Shown piece after piece: positions 24,833 through 31,368 of a stretch of 40,155 bases of DNA (its first letter is position 1; every line of letters begins with the position of its first letter). The notes beneath the pieces were generated by a model. The model made no database searches. It had not been told where the DNA came from and worked only from the letters and a program-made list of their open reading frames with translations. The stretch spans positions 1 through 40,155 of IMG/VR virus record IMGVR_UViG_3300038468_000015, one strand, 5' to 3'. The position numbers were made by a program, and so were the translations under genes. The DNA is from a virus.

Positions 24833-24855
24833 CTGTCAATCCAAGACATTGACAG
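24833..24855. promoter_or_regulatory. Inverted repeat, possible operator
   Basis: CTGTCAAT (24833-24840) and ATTGACAG (24848-24855) form a perfect 8-bp inverted repeat with a 7-base spacer, just after the endolysin stop and 16 bases before the next ATG. It contains TTGACA but no matching -10 box. It may be a protein-binding site or a small hairpin. Confidence 0.4.
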
Positions 24856-24870
24856 AAGAAAGGAATCATA

Positions 24871-25131
24871 ATGGAACCCCACTTATCAATGGAAGCGTTC
24901 AAGGACGCGTGCTACACTCAGGATAGTCTTCTTCGGGAGATACTTGAGAGCCCAAAGGATACCAACGCAATTCTCGCGGCACGAGGCTTTCTGACATTGA
25001 GCGAAGACGACCTCCAGACTTGGCTTGAGTCAACATCTGTCCCGCCTCGTCGGGATGTGTTGGAATCTATCGCAGACCTGTTGCCTCACGGTGACAAGCC
25101 GCCGATCCGGTCAGCCCCGCCGATGTGGTGA
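24871..25131 (+). CDS. Hypothetical protein, 86 aa
   Basis: ATG 24871 has AAAGGA about seven bases upstream, inside the loop/3' flank of the inverted repeat. The protein is acidic and helical (MEAFKDACYTQDSLLREILE; LTLSEDDLQTWLE) with a Pro-rich tail. It is the last gene of the 18463 operon; a terminator follows. Function unknown. Confidence 0.55.
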   Translation: MEPHLSMEAFKDACYTQDSLLREILESPKDTNAILAARGFLTLSEDDLQTWLESTSVPPRRDVLESIADLLPHGDKPPIRSAPPMW

Positions 25132-25146
25132 CAATCCTCAGTGATT

Positions 25147-25173
25147 GGGCGCGAACCACCAGCTCGCGCCTTT
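25147..25173 (+). terminator. Hairpin terminator closing the 18463-25131 operon
   Basis: GGCGCGA (25148-25154) pairs with TCGCGCC (25164-25170) around a nine-base loop, then TTTGT. The stem is strong and the T-tract weak. The next promoter lies 125 bases downstream. I see no plus-strand gene in 25132-25353; a minus-strand frame there is discussed under rejected items. Confidence 0.6.
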
Positions 25174-25298
25174 GTACCGTCAGGACTGTCCTCCACATGG
25201 TCACCTGATAGGCTTCGAGTTCAAAGAGCTTCGCAACTTCCCCAAATGTTGGCACACTTCTTGCGCTATAACTATTTTCAAGAAAAGTAATTCTCTAC

Positions 25299-25327
25299 TT
25301 GACTTTTGCTTTTCTGTGTAGTAGATT
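25299..25327 (+). promoter_or_regulatory. Sigma70-type promoter
   Basis: TTGACT (25299-25304), 17-base spacer, TAGATT (25322-25327). Start would be near 25334, giving a leader of only about 20 bases before ATG 25354. The same TTGAC-N17-TAGATT layout recurs at 30434. Confidence 0.65.
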
Positions 25328-25353
25328 CCATTCAGTTCACATGAGGTAAACAG

Positions 25354-25641
25354 ATGGGTCGGCGGCGCATACACACACTCGGTATCTTTGACAAGATGAC
25401 GAAGCAATATCGCTGGCAGGTCGTGAGAAGCATTAAGCATCTTTGTCCTCATTGCGGCAAGCCGACATCGAAGAAGCCGAGCGGTGGGTATTATGTGGAA
25501 TGCGACGAGCGACGGGAGTATATGAGAATTTGGCGGGCCACGCGCAACGGTCGTTCTCACAATGGGGTGAAGACGGCAAAGGTGGGAGCGCGTGGCCTCG
25601 CTGACAAGAGAATTTCGAACTATTTCACGGACGTAATCTAA
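25354..25641 (+). CDS. Basic zinc-knuckle protein, first gene of early-type operon
   Basis: The 95-residue protein starts at ATG 25354 behind GAGGT. CPHCGKPTSKKPSGGYYVEC contributes three Cys and a possible zinc site, and the rest is Arg/Lys-rich (MGRRRIH, RREYMRIWRATRNGR). A small basic protein encoded directly after a promoter is a likely nucleic-acid-binding early regulator. Family not recognised. Confidence 0.55.
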   Translation: MGRRRIHTLGIFDKMTKQYRWQVVRSIKHLCPHCGKPTSKKPSGGYYVECDERREYMRIWRATRNGRSHNGVKTAKVGARGLADKRISNYFTDVI

Positions 25642-25652
25642 CGGAGGGAACA

Positions 25653-25847
25653 ATGAAACATCGCATTGCGACACCGACAGGAAATCGGATTTCACGCGGG
25701 CCATATAAATCCGTTGTCCAGCCAGTTCCACCGTTCCCACAGCGAACCGATTGGAGTACAAGCGCCGACGTTCATATTGCACGGTTGCGCGGGGAAATCC
25801 CAACTCGCAAAGAATCAAGACAGCGCAAGGGAAGAATAGTCCAATGA
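25653..25847 (+). CDS. Small basic hypothetical protein
   Basis: The 64-residue protein is preceded by ACGGAGGGAACA, one of four near-identical ribosome-site boxes in this region. It is rich in Arg, Pro and Ser with no predicted globular core and may be disordered. Function unknown. Confidence 0.45.
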   Translation: MKHRIATPTGNRISRGPYKSVVQPVPPFPQRTDWSTSADVHIARLRGEIPTRKESRQRKGRIVQ

Positions 25848-25883
25848 CTCCTGATTACTTCAACTAACGGAGGGAACAAGCAA

Positions 25884-26093
25884 ATGAGACTCAACATTGG
25901 GGTGCAAGTTAAAAGCGGGGCTAAGCAAGAGGCGATTGTTTGTGATATCGTTGAGCATCAAATCAAAGACAAGGATGTGCTCGTACTTGCTAAGGCCGTT
26001 CTTTTTGGCAGACTCCACCACTGCTCATATACCTTTTGCCCCGATTCGGCAAGTTTAGTCATAGTCCTTGATACGGAGGAGGTACCCGCATGA
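25884..26093 (+). CDS. Small hypothetical protein, 69 aa
   Basis: It follows a second AACGGAGGGAACAA box, 12 bases upstream of ATG 25884. The composition is beta-rich (MRLNIGVQV, VLVLAKAVLFG, SLVIVLDTEEV), suggesting a compact small fold. A seven-codon frame (25844-25867) lies in the gap and probably only couples translation. Unknown function. Confidence 0.5.
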   Translation: MRLNIGVQVKSGAKQEAIVCDIVEHQIKDKDVLVLAKAVLFGRLHHCSYTFCPDSASLVIVLDTEEVPA

Positions 26094-26287
26094 CCCCCGA
26101 CCAAATCATCGACTACTGTCTTCGGACAGGTTCAAGCCTCTTGGAGTTGAAGAACCTCCTCCGGTCATGCGTCAAGTTATCGAAGGCGGACGAAGATTTC
26201 TGCTGGAAGTCTTTGGCCTCGATTCGGCAGATGATTCCGCCACAGCCAATGTTCAAGGACATCACAAGCGCAAAGGTGGCCGCATGA
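26090..26287 (+). CDS. Small helical hypothetical protein, 65 aa
   Basis: ATG 26090 overlaps the previous TGA. The start TPDQIIDYCLRTGSSLLEL is amphipathic helix. Two Cys (residues 9 and 27) are far apart. No recognised family; one of a chain of overlapping small genes typical of early phage operons. Confidence 0.5.
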   Translation: MTPDQIIDYCLRTGSSLLELKNLLRSCVKLSKADEDFCWKSLASIRQMIPPQPMFKDITSAKVAA

Positions 26288-26526
26288 GAACAGTCATCAG
26301 TGACGATCTCGATTGGAATGGAGACTATGACATCTACGTCGAGTACGAAGTTGAAGATTTTGACGGCGAGCCAGTCTTATCTCCTTTCGGTGCAGAATCG
26401 TGGATGGTGCGGGTCAAGGAGGCGGTGGTCAATGGGTTGGATATGGTGGAAGCCCTCAGCCGTTCGGAATTGGAGCAGCTTGAGGGATTGGTCGAGAATC
26501 AAATCAAGTTCGAGGTGACCGCATGA
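26284..26526 (+). CDS. Acidic hypothetical protein, 80 aa
   Basis: ATG 26284 overlaps the previous TGA; a longer in-frame reading from 26068 would run through the preceding gene and is unlikely. The protein is strongly acidic (DDLDWNGDYDIYVEYEVEDFDG) with a C-terminal helix. Acidic small phage proteins sometimes mimic DNA or inhibit host enzymes, but there is no direct evidence here. Confidence 0.55.
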   Translation: MRTVISDDLDWNGDYDIYVEYEVEDFDGEPVLSPFGAESWMVRVKEAVVNGLDMVEALSRSELEQLEGLVENQIKFEVTA

Positions 26527-26699
26527 CAATCCAAGAAGCAATCAAGAGTAAGAAACCATTCAAGCGTAAGGTGTGGAGTACATGGTTTCGCTGTATCAAA
26601 AGCCATAGTCCTTGGCTTACCGACATTGAGGACAAGAATAGTGAAGTGATAATTGGGATTGGGGACATTCTCGCAGACGATTGGGAGGTCAAGCCATGA
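26523..26699 (+). CDS. DUF2829 / Tad2-like small protein
   Basis: ATG 26523 overlaps the previous TGA and gives 58 residues. The start MTIQEAIKSKKPFKRKVW corresponds to the F..AL..lk.GkkvrR..W opening of DUF2829, and the end DILADDWEVKP corresponds to its L..eDilAeDWev ending. Known Tad2 proteins are about 85-95 residues and sequester the signalling nucleotide of Thoeris defence; other members have no known role. This copy is shorter because the middle strand region is reduced, so ligand binding cannot be assumed. It lies in the early-type operon, where anti-defence genes are common. Confidence 0.5.
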   Translation: MTIQEAIKSKKPFKRKVWSTWFRCIKSHSPWLTDIEDKNSEVIIGIGDILADDWEVKP

Positions 26700-26905
26700 C
26701 CAAAGAACTGCAATATGATGCCTATGTCGGAATCAGGCCTTGCGGATGTGTCGTTTGCGCCTGTGTGGATAGGCCAGAAGACAAGAAGCAGACAGCCAAA
26801 ACGGTTTCAACTTGGATTCAAGACGGACTCAGAATCGAACGTATCCCGGTTGAGATTGCACGCGGCCGATTAACACGATGTAATCACAAGAAAGTCAAGC
26901 CATGA
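26696..26905 (+). CDS. Cys-rich small phage protein
   Basis: ATG 26696 overlaps the previous TGA. The 69 residues include PCGCVVCACVD near the start and a late RCNH, a layout (Y..Y.GI.PCGC......D, then ..R....R...C.H) that recurs in small phage proteins. Zinc binding is likely. Function unknown. Confidence 0.55.
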   Translation: MTKELQYDAYVGIRPCGCVVCACVDRPEDKKQTAKTVSTWIQDGLRIERIPVEIARGRLTRCNHKKVKP

Positions 26906-27102
26906 CCAAGCAACGCGCATCGGAACTTGACGCAATCCATCAGAAGAATTGGGATGCCGAACATCTTTCTGACGATGAATGGGCGGAGAAGTACGAACCA
27001 TCGGGCGCGACGGTTGTCTGGGGAAGATGGGCGGTGACTGTTGCGGCTTTGGTTTTCATCGTCTGGGGAATAGTTGAAGTTGGAAAGTGGTGGGCGCAAT
27101 GA
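26902..27102 (+). CDS. Small single-span membrane protein
   Basis: The 66-residue protein overlaps the previous stop. A soluble acidic N-terminus with DDEWAEKYEPSG is followed by a C-terminal membrane helix (WAVTVAALVFIVWGIVEVG) and WWAQ. Tail-anchored form. It may act at the inner membrane, for example in superinfection exclusion, but nothing proves this. Confidence 0.5.
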   Translation: MTKQRASELDAIHQKNWDAEHLSDDEWAEKYEPSGATVVWGRWAVTVAALVFIVWGIVEVGKWWAQ

Positions 27103-27302
27103 GTGTACGACTTCAGGATTCAGACGATGGCCAAAGCTGTCAACAGGAGCCGGCAATTTCTCTCTGCCAGACCTGTCTCATGCCCGAGCATGAAGGGGAG
27201 TGCAGGTACGAGGACGTTATCTACGCCATAAGAATCAAACGAAACAATCCCTGCGAGGGATGTATGGGAGATTGTGTTGAATGCGAGGAGTTGAAGAAAT
27301 GA
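27099..27302 (+). CDS. Small protein with several Cys pairs
   Basis: ATG 27099 overlaps the previous TGA. The 67 residues carry CQTC, a single Cys in GECRY, then CEGCMGDCVEC, seven or more Cys in all, so it probably binds one or two zinc ions. It immediately precedes the NinG-like nuclease gene with an overlap. Function unknown. Confidence 0.55.
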   Translation: MSVRLQDSDDGQSCQQEPAISLCQTCLMPEHEGECRYEDVIYAIRIKRNNPCEGCMGDCVECEELKK

Positions 27303-27766
27303 AGCTCAGGATCGCCAAAGGAATCAAGGTAAAGAAGATCACCTTCTCGCAAGCCGAGAAGATGGCGGATAAGGCGCTGAGCAAGCTCGTGAGGACAGAG
27401 AAGCCAATCTGCGAGTTCCATACCAACAAATACTTTGGATGGAATCTTAAAGGACCCTATTGTGTTACTGATTGGACTGTTAAGCCTCCCTGTCATTGTT
27501 CTGGTCCTCTTCAACTTTGCCACAAGATCAGCCGTTCCAAAAAGGCCACACGATACGACCGGAAGAACGTCTTCTCTGGGTGTTCGGGTTCAAACGCTTG
27601 GGCGCACTACAATCAAGTCAAATGGGATGCACTCTGGAAGAAGATGTGGCCGGAAGATGTAGAAGAGTTGACTCTCAAATCTCGGATGGTCTGTAAGCGA
27701 AGTACGGAAGATCTGATACAAATGGCCATTTATTTCGATGCAGAGAGGAAGAAATTCGGTGATTGA
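27299..27766 (+). CDS. ninG: NinG/Rap-like recombination nuclease
   Basis: ATG 27299 overlaps the previous TGA, giving 155 residues. A Lys-rich N-terminal helix (FSQAEKMADKALSKLVR) is followed by a Cys/His module: CHCSGPLQLCHKISRSKKATRYDRKNVFSGC (split here across residues ~68-105) and then a W..HY..KW helix. NinG proteins have this order (basic helix, C..C, H near R..R.D..N, C..C.N) and process recombination intermediates. The final Cys pair is unusual (GCSGSNAW). It is near the Sak4-like and NinB-like genes, which supports a recombination cluster. Confidence 0.55.
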   Translation: MKLRIAKGIKVKKITFSQAEKMADKALSKLVRTEKPICEFHTNKYFGWNLKGPYCVTDWTVKPPCHCSGPLQLCHKISRSKKATRYDRKNVFSGCSGSNAWAHYNQVKWDALWKKMWPEDVEELTLKSRMVCKRSTEDLIQMAIYFDAERKKFGD

Positions 27767-28022
27767 CCTTGCCATTGACACGGAACTTGATGCTCAGATG
27801 AAGATTGTAAGTCGGGCGGCTTCGGACTGCGGGAAGATCCTTAGGGCGCTGAATCAGGGTGAGGTCGTGAGCCTTTTGTGGGCTAAGGCAAATAGGGTTA
27901 ACAATCACACCACTCGCATCTCTGACCTACGCAGAGGCAAGCACGGCGGACCGCCAGAGGAAAAGATTCTCCAATGCCGCGCACCTGGTGAAATCTACTT
28001 TCTGTACTGGAAGGAAATATGA
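27759..28022 (+). CDS. Winged-helix-like small protein
   Basis: GTG 27759 overlaps the NinG-like stop and has GAGAGGAAG at a suitable distance. The 87 residues contain VNNHTTRISDLRRGKHGGP, which resembles the recognition helix ('sRISDLRk.G') of small winged-helix proteins found in phages, followed by a wing-like hairpin (EKILQCRAPGEIYFLYW). Likely DNA-binding; the target is unknown. Confidence 0.5.
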   Translation: MIDLAIDTELDAQMKIVSRAASDCGKILRALNQGEVVSLLWAKANRVNNHTTRISDLRRGKHGGPPEEKILQCRAPGEIYFLYWKEI

Positions 28023-28219
28023 GCATTGATGATGGGAAAAAGCAAACGGATGCTTTCATTGCCGCGGCAGAGCAACACGGTGATCGTTTTCTCGTCGCTC
28101 ATTTCAGCAAGGAAGAAGACAAATACCTCGCCCGGCACAATCTTGACGCTGGAGATGCTCTAATCGTCATCCATAAACTCATTGACGAATTTGGACTTGA
28201 GCCAGAGGCGATCGTATGA
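28019..28219 (+). CDS. Small helical hypothetical protein, 66 aa
   Basis: It overlaps the previous stop (ATGA). The composition is helical and acidic (TDAFIAAAEQHGDRF; DKYLARHNLDAGDALIVIHKLID). No recognised family. Confidence 0.5.
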   Translation: MSIDDGKKQTDAFIAAAEQHGDRFLVAHFSKEEDKYLARHNLDAGDALIVIHKLIDEFGLEPEAIV

Positions 28220-28362
28220 ACACACTCGAAAAGGCTTTTGCGGTTGTGAAGCTCCAGTGGATCATTGAGCAGACCTGGAGGACACGGAACTACCCGCAGG
28301 AGAAGGCGTATGCGGCGTTTCTGTTTGACCATGAGTATTTTCAGGCTTTTTCACTGAACTAA
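28216..28362 (+). CDS. Very small hypothetical protein, 48 aa
   Basis: ATG 28216 overlaps the previous TGA, and the frame is open to TAA 28360-28362. The product is aromatic-rich and helical (VVKLQWIIEQTWRTRNYPQ). The downstream AACAAGGAGGGAACAA box begins at its stop codon. Probably real given the tight packing; function unknown. Confidence 0.5.
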   Translation: MNTLEKAFAVVKLQWIIEQTWRTRNYPQEKAYAAFLFDHEYFQAFSLN

Positions 28363-28376
28363 CAAGGAGGGAACAA

Positions 28377-28580
28377 ATGACAACACTACAGGAGTTGCTT
28401 GAGATTGTGAAGAAATCAGACGTGGACAAAGCCACAAAGGAGATGGTGACAACGGCGATCAACAGCGCGTACGATGCCGGATTCAAGGCGGGGATGGAGG
28501 CAGCAACACAAGTTCAATCGGCAGCATTCGACATGCTTCACAAGTTCTCTTGCATTCTAACCACAAGGAGGGAACAGTAA
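28377..28580 (+). CDS. Small helical protein upstream of Sak4-like gene
   Basis: ATG 28377 follows an AAGGAGGGAACAA box. The 67-residue helical protein (TLQELLEIVKKSDVDKATKEM; AYDAGFKAGMEAATQ) has no metal site. Its TAA (28578-28580) overlaps the next ATG by one base. It may cooperate with the ATPase; unknown. Confidence 0.5.
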   Translation: MTTLQELLEIVKKSDVDKATKEMVTTAINSAYDAGFKAGMEAATQVQSAAFDMLHKFSCILTTRREQ

Positions 28581-29734
28581 TGAAACTAACAGACTTCGCA
28601 TCAGAACTCGTGGCAAAAAACCACTTCATCAAGGCTTCCATCGGCGGGTTCGCTGGATCGGGCAAGAGCCGCACGGCCAGCGAATTGCTTGCAGGGGCTT
28701 ACAAGGATATGGGCTGCACGAAACCAATCCTCATTATCGACAATGAGAAGGGGAGCCGTTTCCTTATCCCCTTCTTCCAACAGCACGGGATCAAGCCGCT
28801 CCTGAAGGAGACCGTTGAATTGGCAGACGTTCTCACCGCGTTCGACTACCTGAAGAATGGGGAGATTGATTTCCTCTTCATGGATTCGCTTTCAAAGGTG
28901 TGGTACAGATACGTCAGACAGTACCGCGAGAACCGAGAGCATTTCAAGAATGGGAAGCAAGTCAGAGCCATGACAATGAAGGACTGGGGGACTATCCTAC
29001 CGGATTGGCAGGAAAAGTTCTCAGACAGATTTGTCGAGGTTCCGGGAAACATCATATTCACCGGCCGCGGGGGTTTCACCTACGAGATGGAGGAAAACGA
29101 AGAAACGCACAAGAAGGAGTTCGTGAAGACAGGTGTAAAAATGAAGTTGGCGGGTGAGACTCCCTTCGAGCCGGATCTGAACATCTGGATGGAACTCAAT
29201 CAAGAGATCACGAAAGACGGTCTGCGGATTTGGCGGGAAGCCCAAGTAATGAAGGATAGGGCGGATATAATCGACGGCAAGACATTCATCAATCCAACCT
29301 ACAAGGACTTCCAGCCAGTTGTGAGGTATCTGATGGGTGTCCCGGTTGGCGATGTTAAGGGCGCGAGCTCAACGGAGAACCTTGCTCCAAAAGAGAACGA
29401 GGGCTTTTATGCTGAGAAACAGGCGCGCGATATCGAGGTTGAGAAGATCAAGGCAATTTTCGACAAGGCCGCACTCGGAACCTCCAAAGAAGACAAGCAA
29501 CTCAGGACGCTGATCTTCGAGAAGTTCCTCGGGACCACGAGCATGACCGAGTTCGAGAAGATGGATGTCAAATCTCTCTACGAAGCCCGGTGGAACCTTG
29601 AACACATGTTCTCGAAGTGGGGGCTTGTTCCGCCGGAAGAGAGGAAAACGCTTGTGGAATCATTCACAATCGAGAAGGCCACGGGTGACGTTCTTGATTT
29701 GTGGGAGAATGGCAAGAAGGCATCGGCAGCATGA
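28580..29734 (+). CDS. Sak4-like RecA-fold ATPase (recombination)
   Basis: I use ATG 28580, preceded by AAGGAGGGAACAG; 384 residues. Walker A is G23-F-A-G-S-G-K29-S30 and Walker B is IDFLFMD with D102. The N-terminal ~230 residues match the phage nucleotide-binding (AAA_24/Sak4) fold, which stimulates single-strand annealing with an SSB. Later regions include a conserved GRGGFTYEME stretch and a C-terminal helical domain (~290-384, EKIKAIFDKAALG...), longer than minimal Sak4 proteins of ~220-250 residues. No SSB gene is recognised nearby. The gene is likely a core part of homologous recombination or replication here. Confidence 0.65.
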   Translation: MKLTDFASELVAKNHFIKASIGGFAGSGKSRTASELLAGAYKDMGCTKPILIIDNEKGSRFLIPFFQQHGIKPLLKETVELADVLTAFDYLKNGEIDFLFMDSLSKVWYRYVRQYRENREHFKNGKQVRAMTMKDWGTILPDWQEKFSDRFVEVPGNIIFTGRGGFTYEMEENEETHKKEFVKTGVKMKLAGETPFEPDLNIWMELNQEITKDGLRIWREAQVMKDRADIIDGKTFINPTYKDFQPVVRYLMGVPVGDVKGASSTENLAPKENEGFYAEKQARDIEVEKIKAIFDKAALGTSKEDKQLRTLIFEKFLGTTSMTEFEKMDVKSLYEARWNLEHMFSKWGLVPPEERKTLVESFTIEKATGDVLDLWENGKKASAA

Positions 29735-30147
29735 AGACTGTAGTTGCATTCGGGCATATTGAGTCTGGGAGGCTTGTTATTCATCGACGGACGCGATTCG
29801 ATGAAGAGATAAGCAAACTCGAAGGAGATTGCCGGATCGAGGTTGAGGTTGGCACGAAGCGCAGTCTTGAATTCAACGCCTATTGGTGGGGGATGTGCGC
29901 CTTTGTTGCCCGCGAGCTCGGATGGGAACCCGAACGGGTTCATGAGCATACGAAGGCTGAATGCAACTACAAGATCGAATGGCTAACGAATAAAACCACG
30001 GGCGAGACGAAGGAGGTCAAGGTTGCGCTTCCCACTCACAATCTAACGACAACCCGGATGCTGGAACTCAAAGAGGCTGCAATGCAATACTGGGCTGAAC
30101 AAGGGATCGTCATTCCAGATGAGTATTGGCAGGAGAAAGCCGCATGA
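29731..30147 (+). CDS. NinB-like recombination protein
   Basis: ATG 29731 overlaps the Sak4-like stop. The 138 residues show a beta-rich start (VAFGHIESGRLVIHRR), an RSLEFNAYWWG motif like the R(S).(x)QN..YW seen in NinB proteins, a helix with VHEHTKAECN, and a final YWAEQGIVIPDEYWQE. NinB binds single-stranded DNA during phage recombination. The place next to Sak4 and NinG supports it; identity is below certainty. Confidence 0.5.
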   Translation: MKTVVAFGHIESGRLVIHRRTRFDEEISKLEGDCRIEVEVGTKRSLEFNAYWWGMCAFVARELGWEPERVHEHTKAECNYKIEWLTNKTTGETKEVKVALPTHNLTTTRMLELKEAAMQYWAEQGIVIPDEYWQEKAA

Positions 30148-30413
30148 CAGACAGCGAGAGAGTAGAAGAAATCAGGCAACAGTTTGCCCCGTATGATGAG
30201 GTTGAAGGACTGTGGAACGATGAGACCGTGGAGACTCTTCTCCGCATCCTTGACGAGCGGACGGAGCTGCTGACGAAGGCAAGTTTCGCCGTTCACAGAT
30301 TGGCGTATTACCTCGCGTCTCGCGATACATTCGACTTTGATAATGAATACCACTTCAAAGACGGCAGGAACCTCAAAGAACTCGCCGATCATATTCGCAA
30401 GGCACTCGAATGA
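30144..30413 (+). CDS. Hypothetical protein, 89 aa
   Basis: ATG 30144 overlaps the NinB-like stop. It is helical and acidic (SERVEEIRQQFAPYDEVEG; LRILDERTELL). It is the last gene of the 25354 operon; the next promoter starts 20 bases after its stop, and no hairpin terminator lies between. Function unknown. Confidence 0.5.
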   Translation: MTDSERVEEIRQQFAPYDEVEGLWNDETVETLLRILDERTELLTKASFAVHRLAYYLASRDTFDFDNEYHFKDGRNLKELADHIRKALE

Positions 30414-30433
30414 CAGTTGTTGAAAGTAATTCC

Positions 30434-30462
30434 TTGACATTGACGAGTGAATCATTTAGATT
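30434..30462 (+). promoter_or_regulatory. Sigma70-type promoter before structured leader
   Basis: TTGACA (30434-30439), 17-base spacer, TAGATT (30457-30462). The -35 box is a perfect consensus. Transcription would begin near 30469, a few bases before the first arm of the folded RNA at 30476. Confidence 0.75.
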
Positions 30463-30468
30463 TCAGAT

Positions 30469-30585
30469 GTCGAAAGCACAAGCAGCCTCCCGCCCGAAGC
30501 GGGCATTTTCATTTGGGGCTACTCTTCCCATTCCGTGAGGGTGGGACGCTGCTTGTGCAGCGCGACGGAGTAGCCCTTTTTATTT
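30469..30585 (+). ncRNA. Structured leader RNA with interleaved stems and terminator
   Basis: GCACAAGCAGC (30476-30486) is fully complementary to GCTGCTTGTGC (30548-30558). GGGCTACTC (30516-30524) is fully complementary to GAGTAGCCC (30568-30576), which runs into TTTTTATTT: a terminator. The two long pairings cross, so they form a pseudoknot or exclude each other. Inside the terminator stem TCCCA/TGGGA (30526-30530/30542-30546) and GCTGC/GCAGC (30548-30552/30557-30561) can pair, the latter competing with the 11-bp pairing. CCCGC/GCGGG adds a hairpin at 30489-30503. A terminator/antiterminator switch for the gene at 30598, or a short regulatory RNA, fits. Not a family I recognise. Confidence 0.6.
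30568..30581 (+). terminator. Intrinsic terminator in leader (3' arm and T-tract)
   Basis: This is the 3' arm GAGTAGCCC followed by TTTTT. The partner arm is 30516-30524. The GGAGG of the next gene starts six bases later, so any read-through transcript is immediately translatable. Confidence 0.6.
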
Positions 30586-30597
30586 ATGGAGGATGGT

Positions 30598-30828
30598 ATG
30601 TCAACGCTTCTCGAAAAAGCTCTGGCTGCAAAAGTTCAAGTAGCAAGAAAGAAGGTCTCACCAGAAGATATTGAGCTCGCTCTTGCATGGCTCAGCGGGA
30701 AGATTGGAACTGGTCAGGCTGTGGCAGCTTACGGAATGGAGAAAACCGGACATTCAAAAGCGGTGTATCGTATTGCCACTTCATTGCGCGCTGCGTTCGA
30801 TGATATGAAGATTACATTGAGGGATTGA
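30598..30828 (+). CDS. Small HTH-like regulator
   Basis: I choose ATG 30598 because GGAGG is six bases upstream; the ATG at 30586 overlaps that site. The 76 residues contain PEDIELALAWLSGKIGTGQ followed by AVAAYGMEKTGHSKAVYRIA, a helix-turn-helix-like arrangement typical of small phage regulators. It sits directly behind the switch-like leader, so its synthesis is probably controlled by termination. Confidence 0.55.
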   Translation: MSTLLEKALAAKVQVARKKVSPEDIELALAWLSGKIGTGQAVAAYGMEKTGHSKAVYRIATSLRAAFDDMKITLRD

Positions 30829-30885
30829 AAGACATGCGGCGCAGTGAGGACACGGTGAGTATCGCAAACATCTGGAGAGATCAAC

Positions 30886-30957
30886 GTGATTGACCTGACC
30901 GCCGCATTTGATTTGTTCACCGAGGTTCAACCTCTCTCCTCGTACAAAAGACAGTGA
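30886..30957 (+). CDS. Possible micro-protein, 23 aa
   Basis: GTG 30886 has GGAGAG seven bases upstream; the frame closes at TGA 30955-30957. The product is MIDLTAAFDLFTEVQPLSSY plus three residues. It could be a true micro-protein or leader peptide, but at this length chance cannot be excluded. Confidence 0.25.
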   Translation: MIDLTAAFDLFTEVQPLSSYKRQ

Positions 30958-30967
30958 AAGGGGAAAC

Positions 30968-31072
30968 ATGAGAGACATTTTTTTGTACGCTTATCTCATC
31001 TTCATGGTCAGTCTTTCGATTTTTTGCCTTATCCTTTTTTTGAGATGGGTTTGGAAAGAATGGCCTAAATAG
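30968..31072 (+). CDS. Very small single-span membrane protein, 34 aa
   Basis: ATG 30968 has AAAGGGGAAAC upstream. The product is one long hydrophobic helix (IFLYAYLIFMVSLSIFCLIL, then FLRWVWKEWPK). The positive, Trp-rich C-terminus suggests the end stays in the cytoplasm. Possible holin/antiholin-like or toxin-like membrane peptide; no family recognised. Confidence 0.5.
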   Translation: MRDIFLYAYLIFMVSLSIFCLILFLRWVWKEWPK

Positions 31073-31368
31073 TTTCAAGAATAGAGCCGTTGTGAAGCTG
31101 TAGGCAGAGGTCAGCGAAACGAAGCAAGGGACGGCGGTGGAACAAACATCGGGTGTTTTGATGATAGAGAAATCATTGAGGAACTTGACCGCACGAGCCT
31201 CGCAAATTCAATAGATCGTGGGTAGAGGGGTGAGAGTGCGTCTGAAAAGCGACGCAGCGGGAGAAAAGAACTCCCGCAAGACTCAACTGCTCGGAGACGT
31301 AGAAGAAAAAAACAAAAAGCAGCAACGAATGGTAATCGAATCTCGTTTGACAGAAAGGAAGAATGAAG
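31073..31368 (+). other. Gene-poor stretch with tandem hairpins
   Basis: No convincing gene lies in these 296 bases. GCGTC/GACGC (31238-31242/31251-31255) and GCGGGAG/CTCCCGC (31257-31263/31271-31277) make two adjacent hairpins, followed by an A-rich run. A weak promoter-like TTGACC lies at 31185-31190, with TCAATA 17 bases on. A 61-codon GTG frame (31218-31403) crosses the hairpins and overlaps the next gene; I do not accept it. The stretch could hold a regulatory RNA or a replication origin beside the replication-type gene at 31556. Confidence 0.4.

Noticed and set aside
24849-24876. TTGACA as a promoter for the 24871 gene
   Set aside because: No -10 box at a workable distance; the only CATAAT is 12 bases away. 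The sequence is better explained as part of the inverted repeat.
25067-25255. Minus-strand frame (62 codons, GTG start) with a vaguely HTH-like start TFGEVAKLFELEAYQVTMW
   Set aside because: It overlaps the end of the 24871 gene and the terminator at 25147, has no good ribosome site, and would be the only minus-strand gene. A divergent repressor remains a faint possibility.
25201-25818. Minus-strand frame of 205 codons
   Set aside because: It lies opposite two plus-strand genes that have good ribosome sites and crosses the 25299 promoter. Most likely a shadow.
30834-30893. 19-codon ATG frame MRRSEDTVSIANIWRDQRD
   Set aside because: Too short, and no ribosome site; chance is likely.
31300-31330. 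A-rich stretch as a diversity-generating retroelement template
   Set aside because: No reverse transcriptase gene and no matching variable repeat in the fibre genes.
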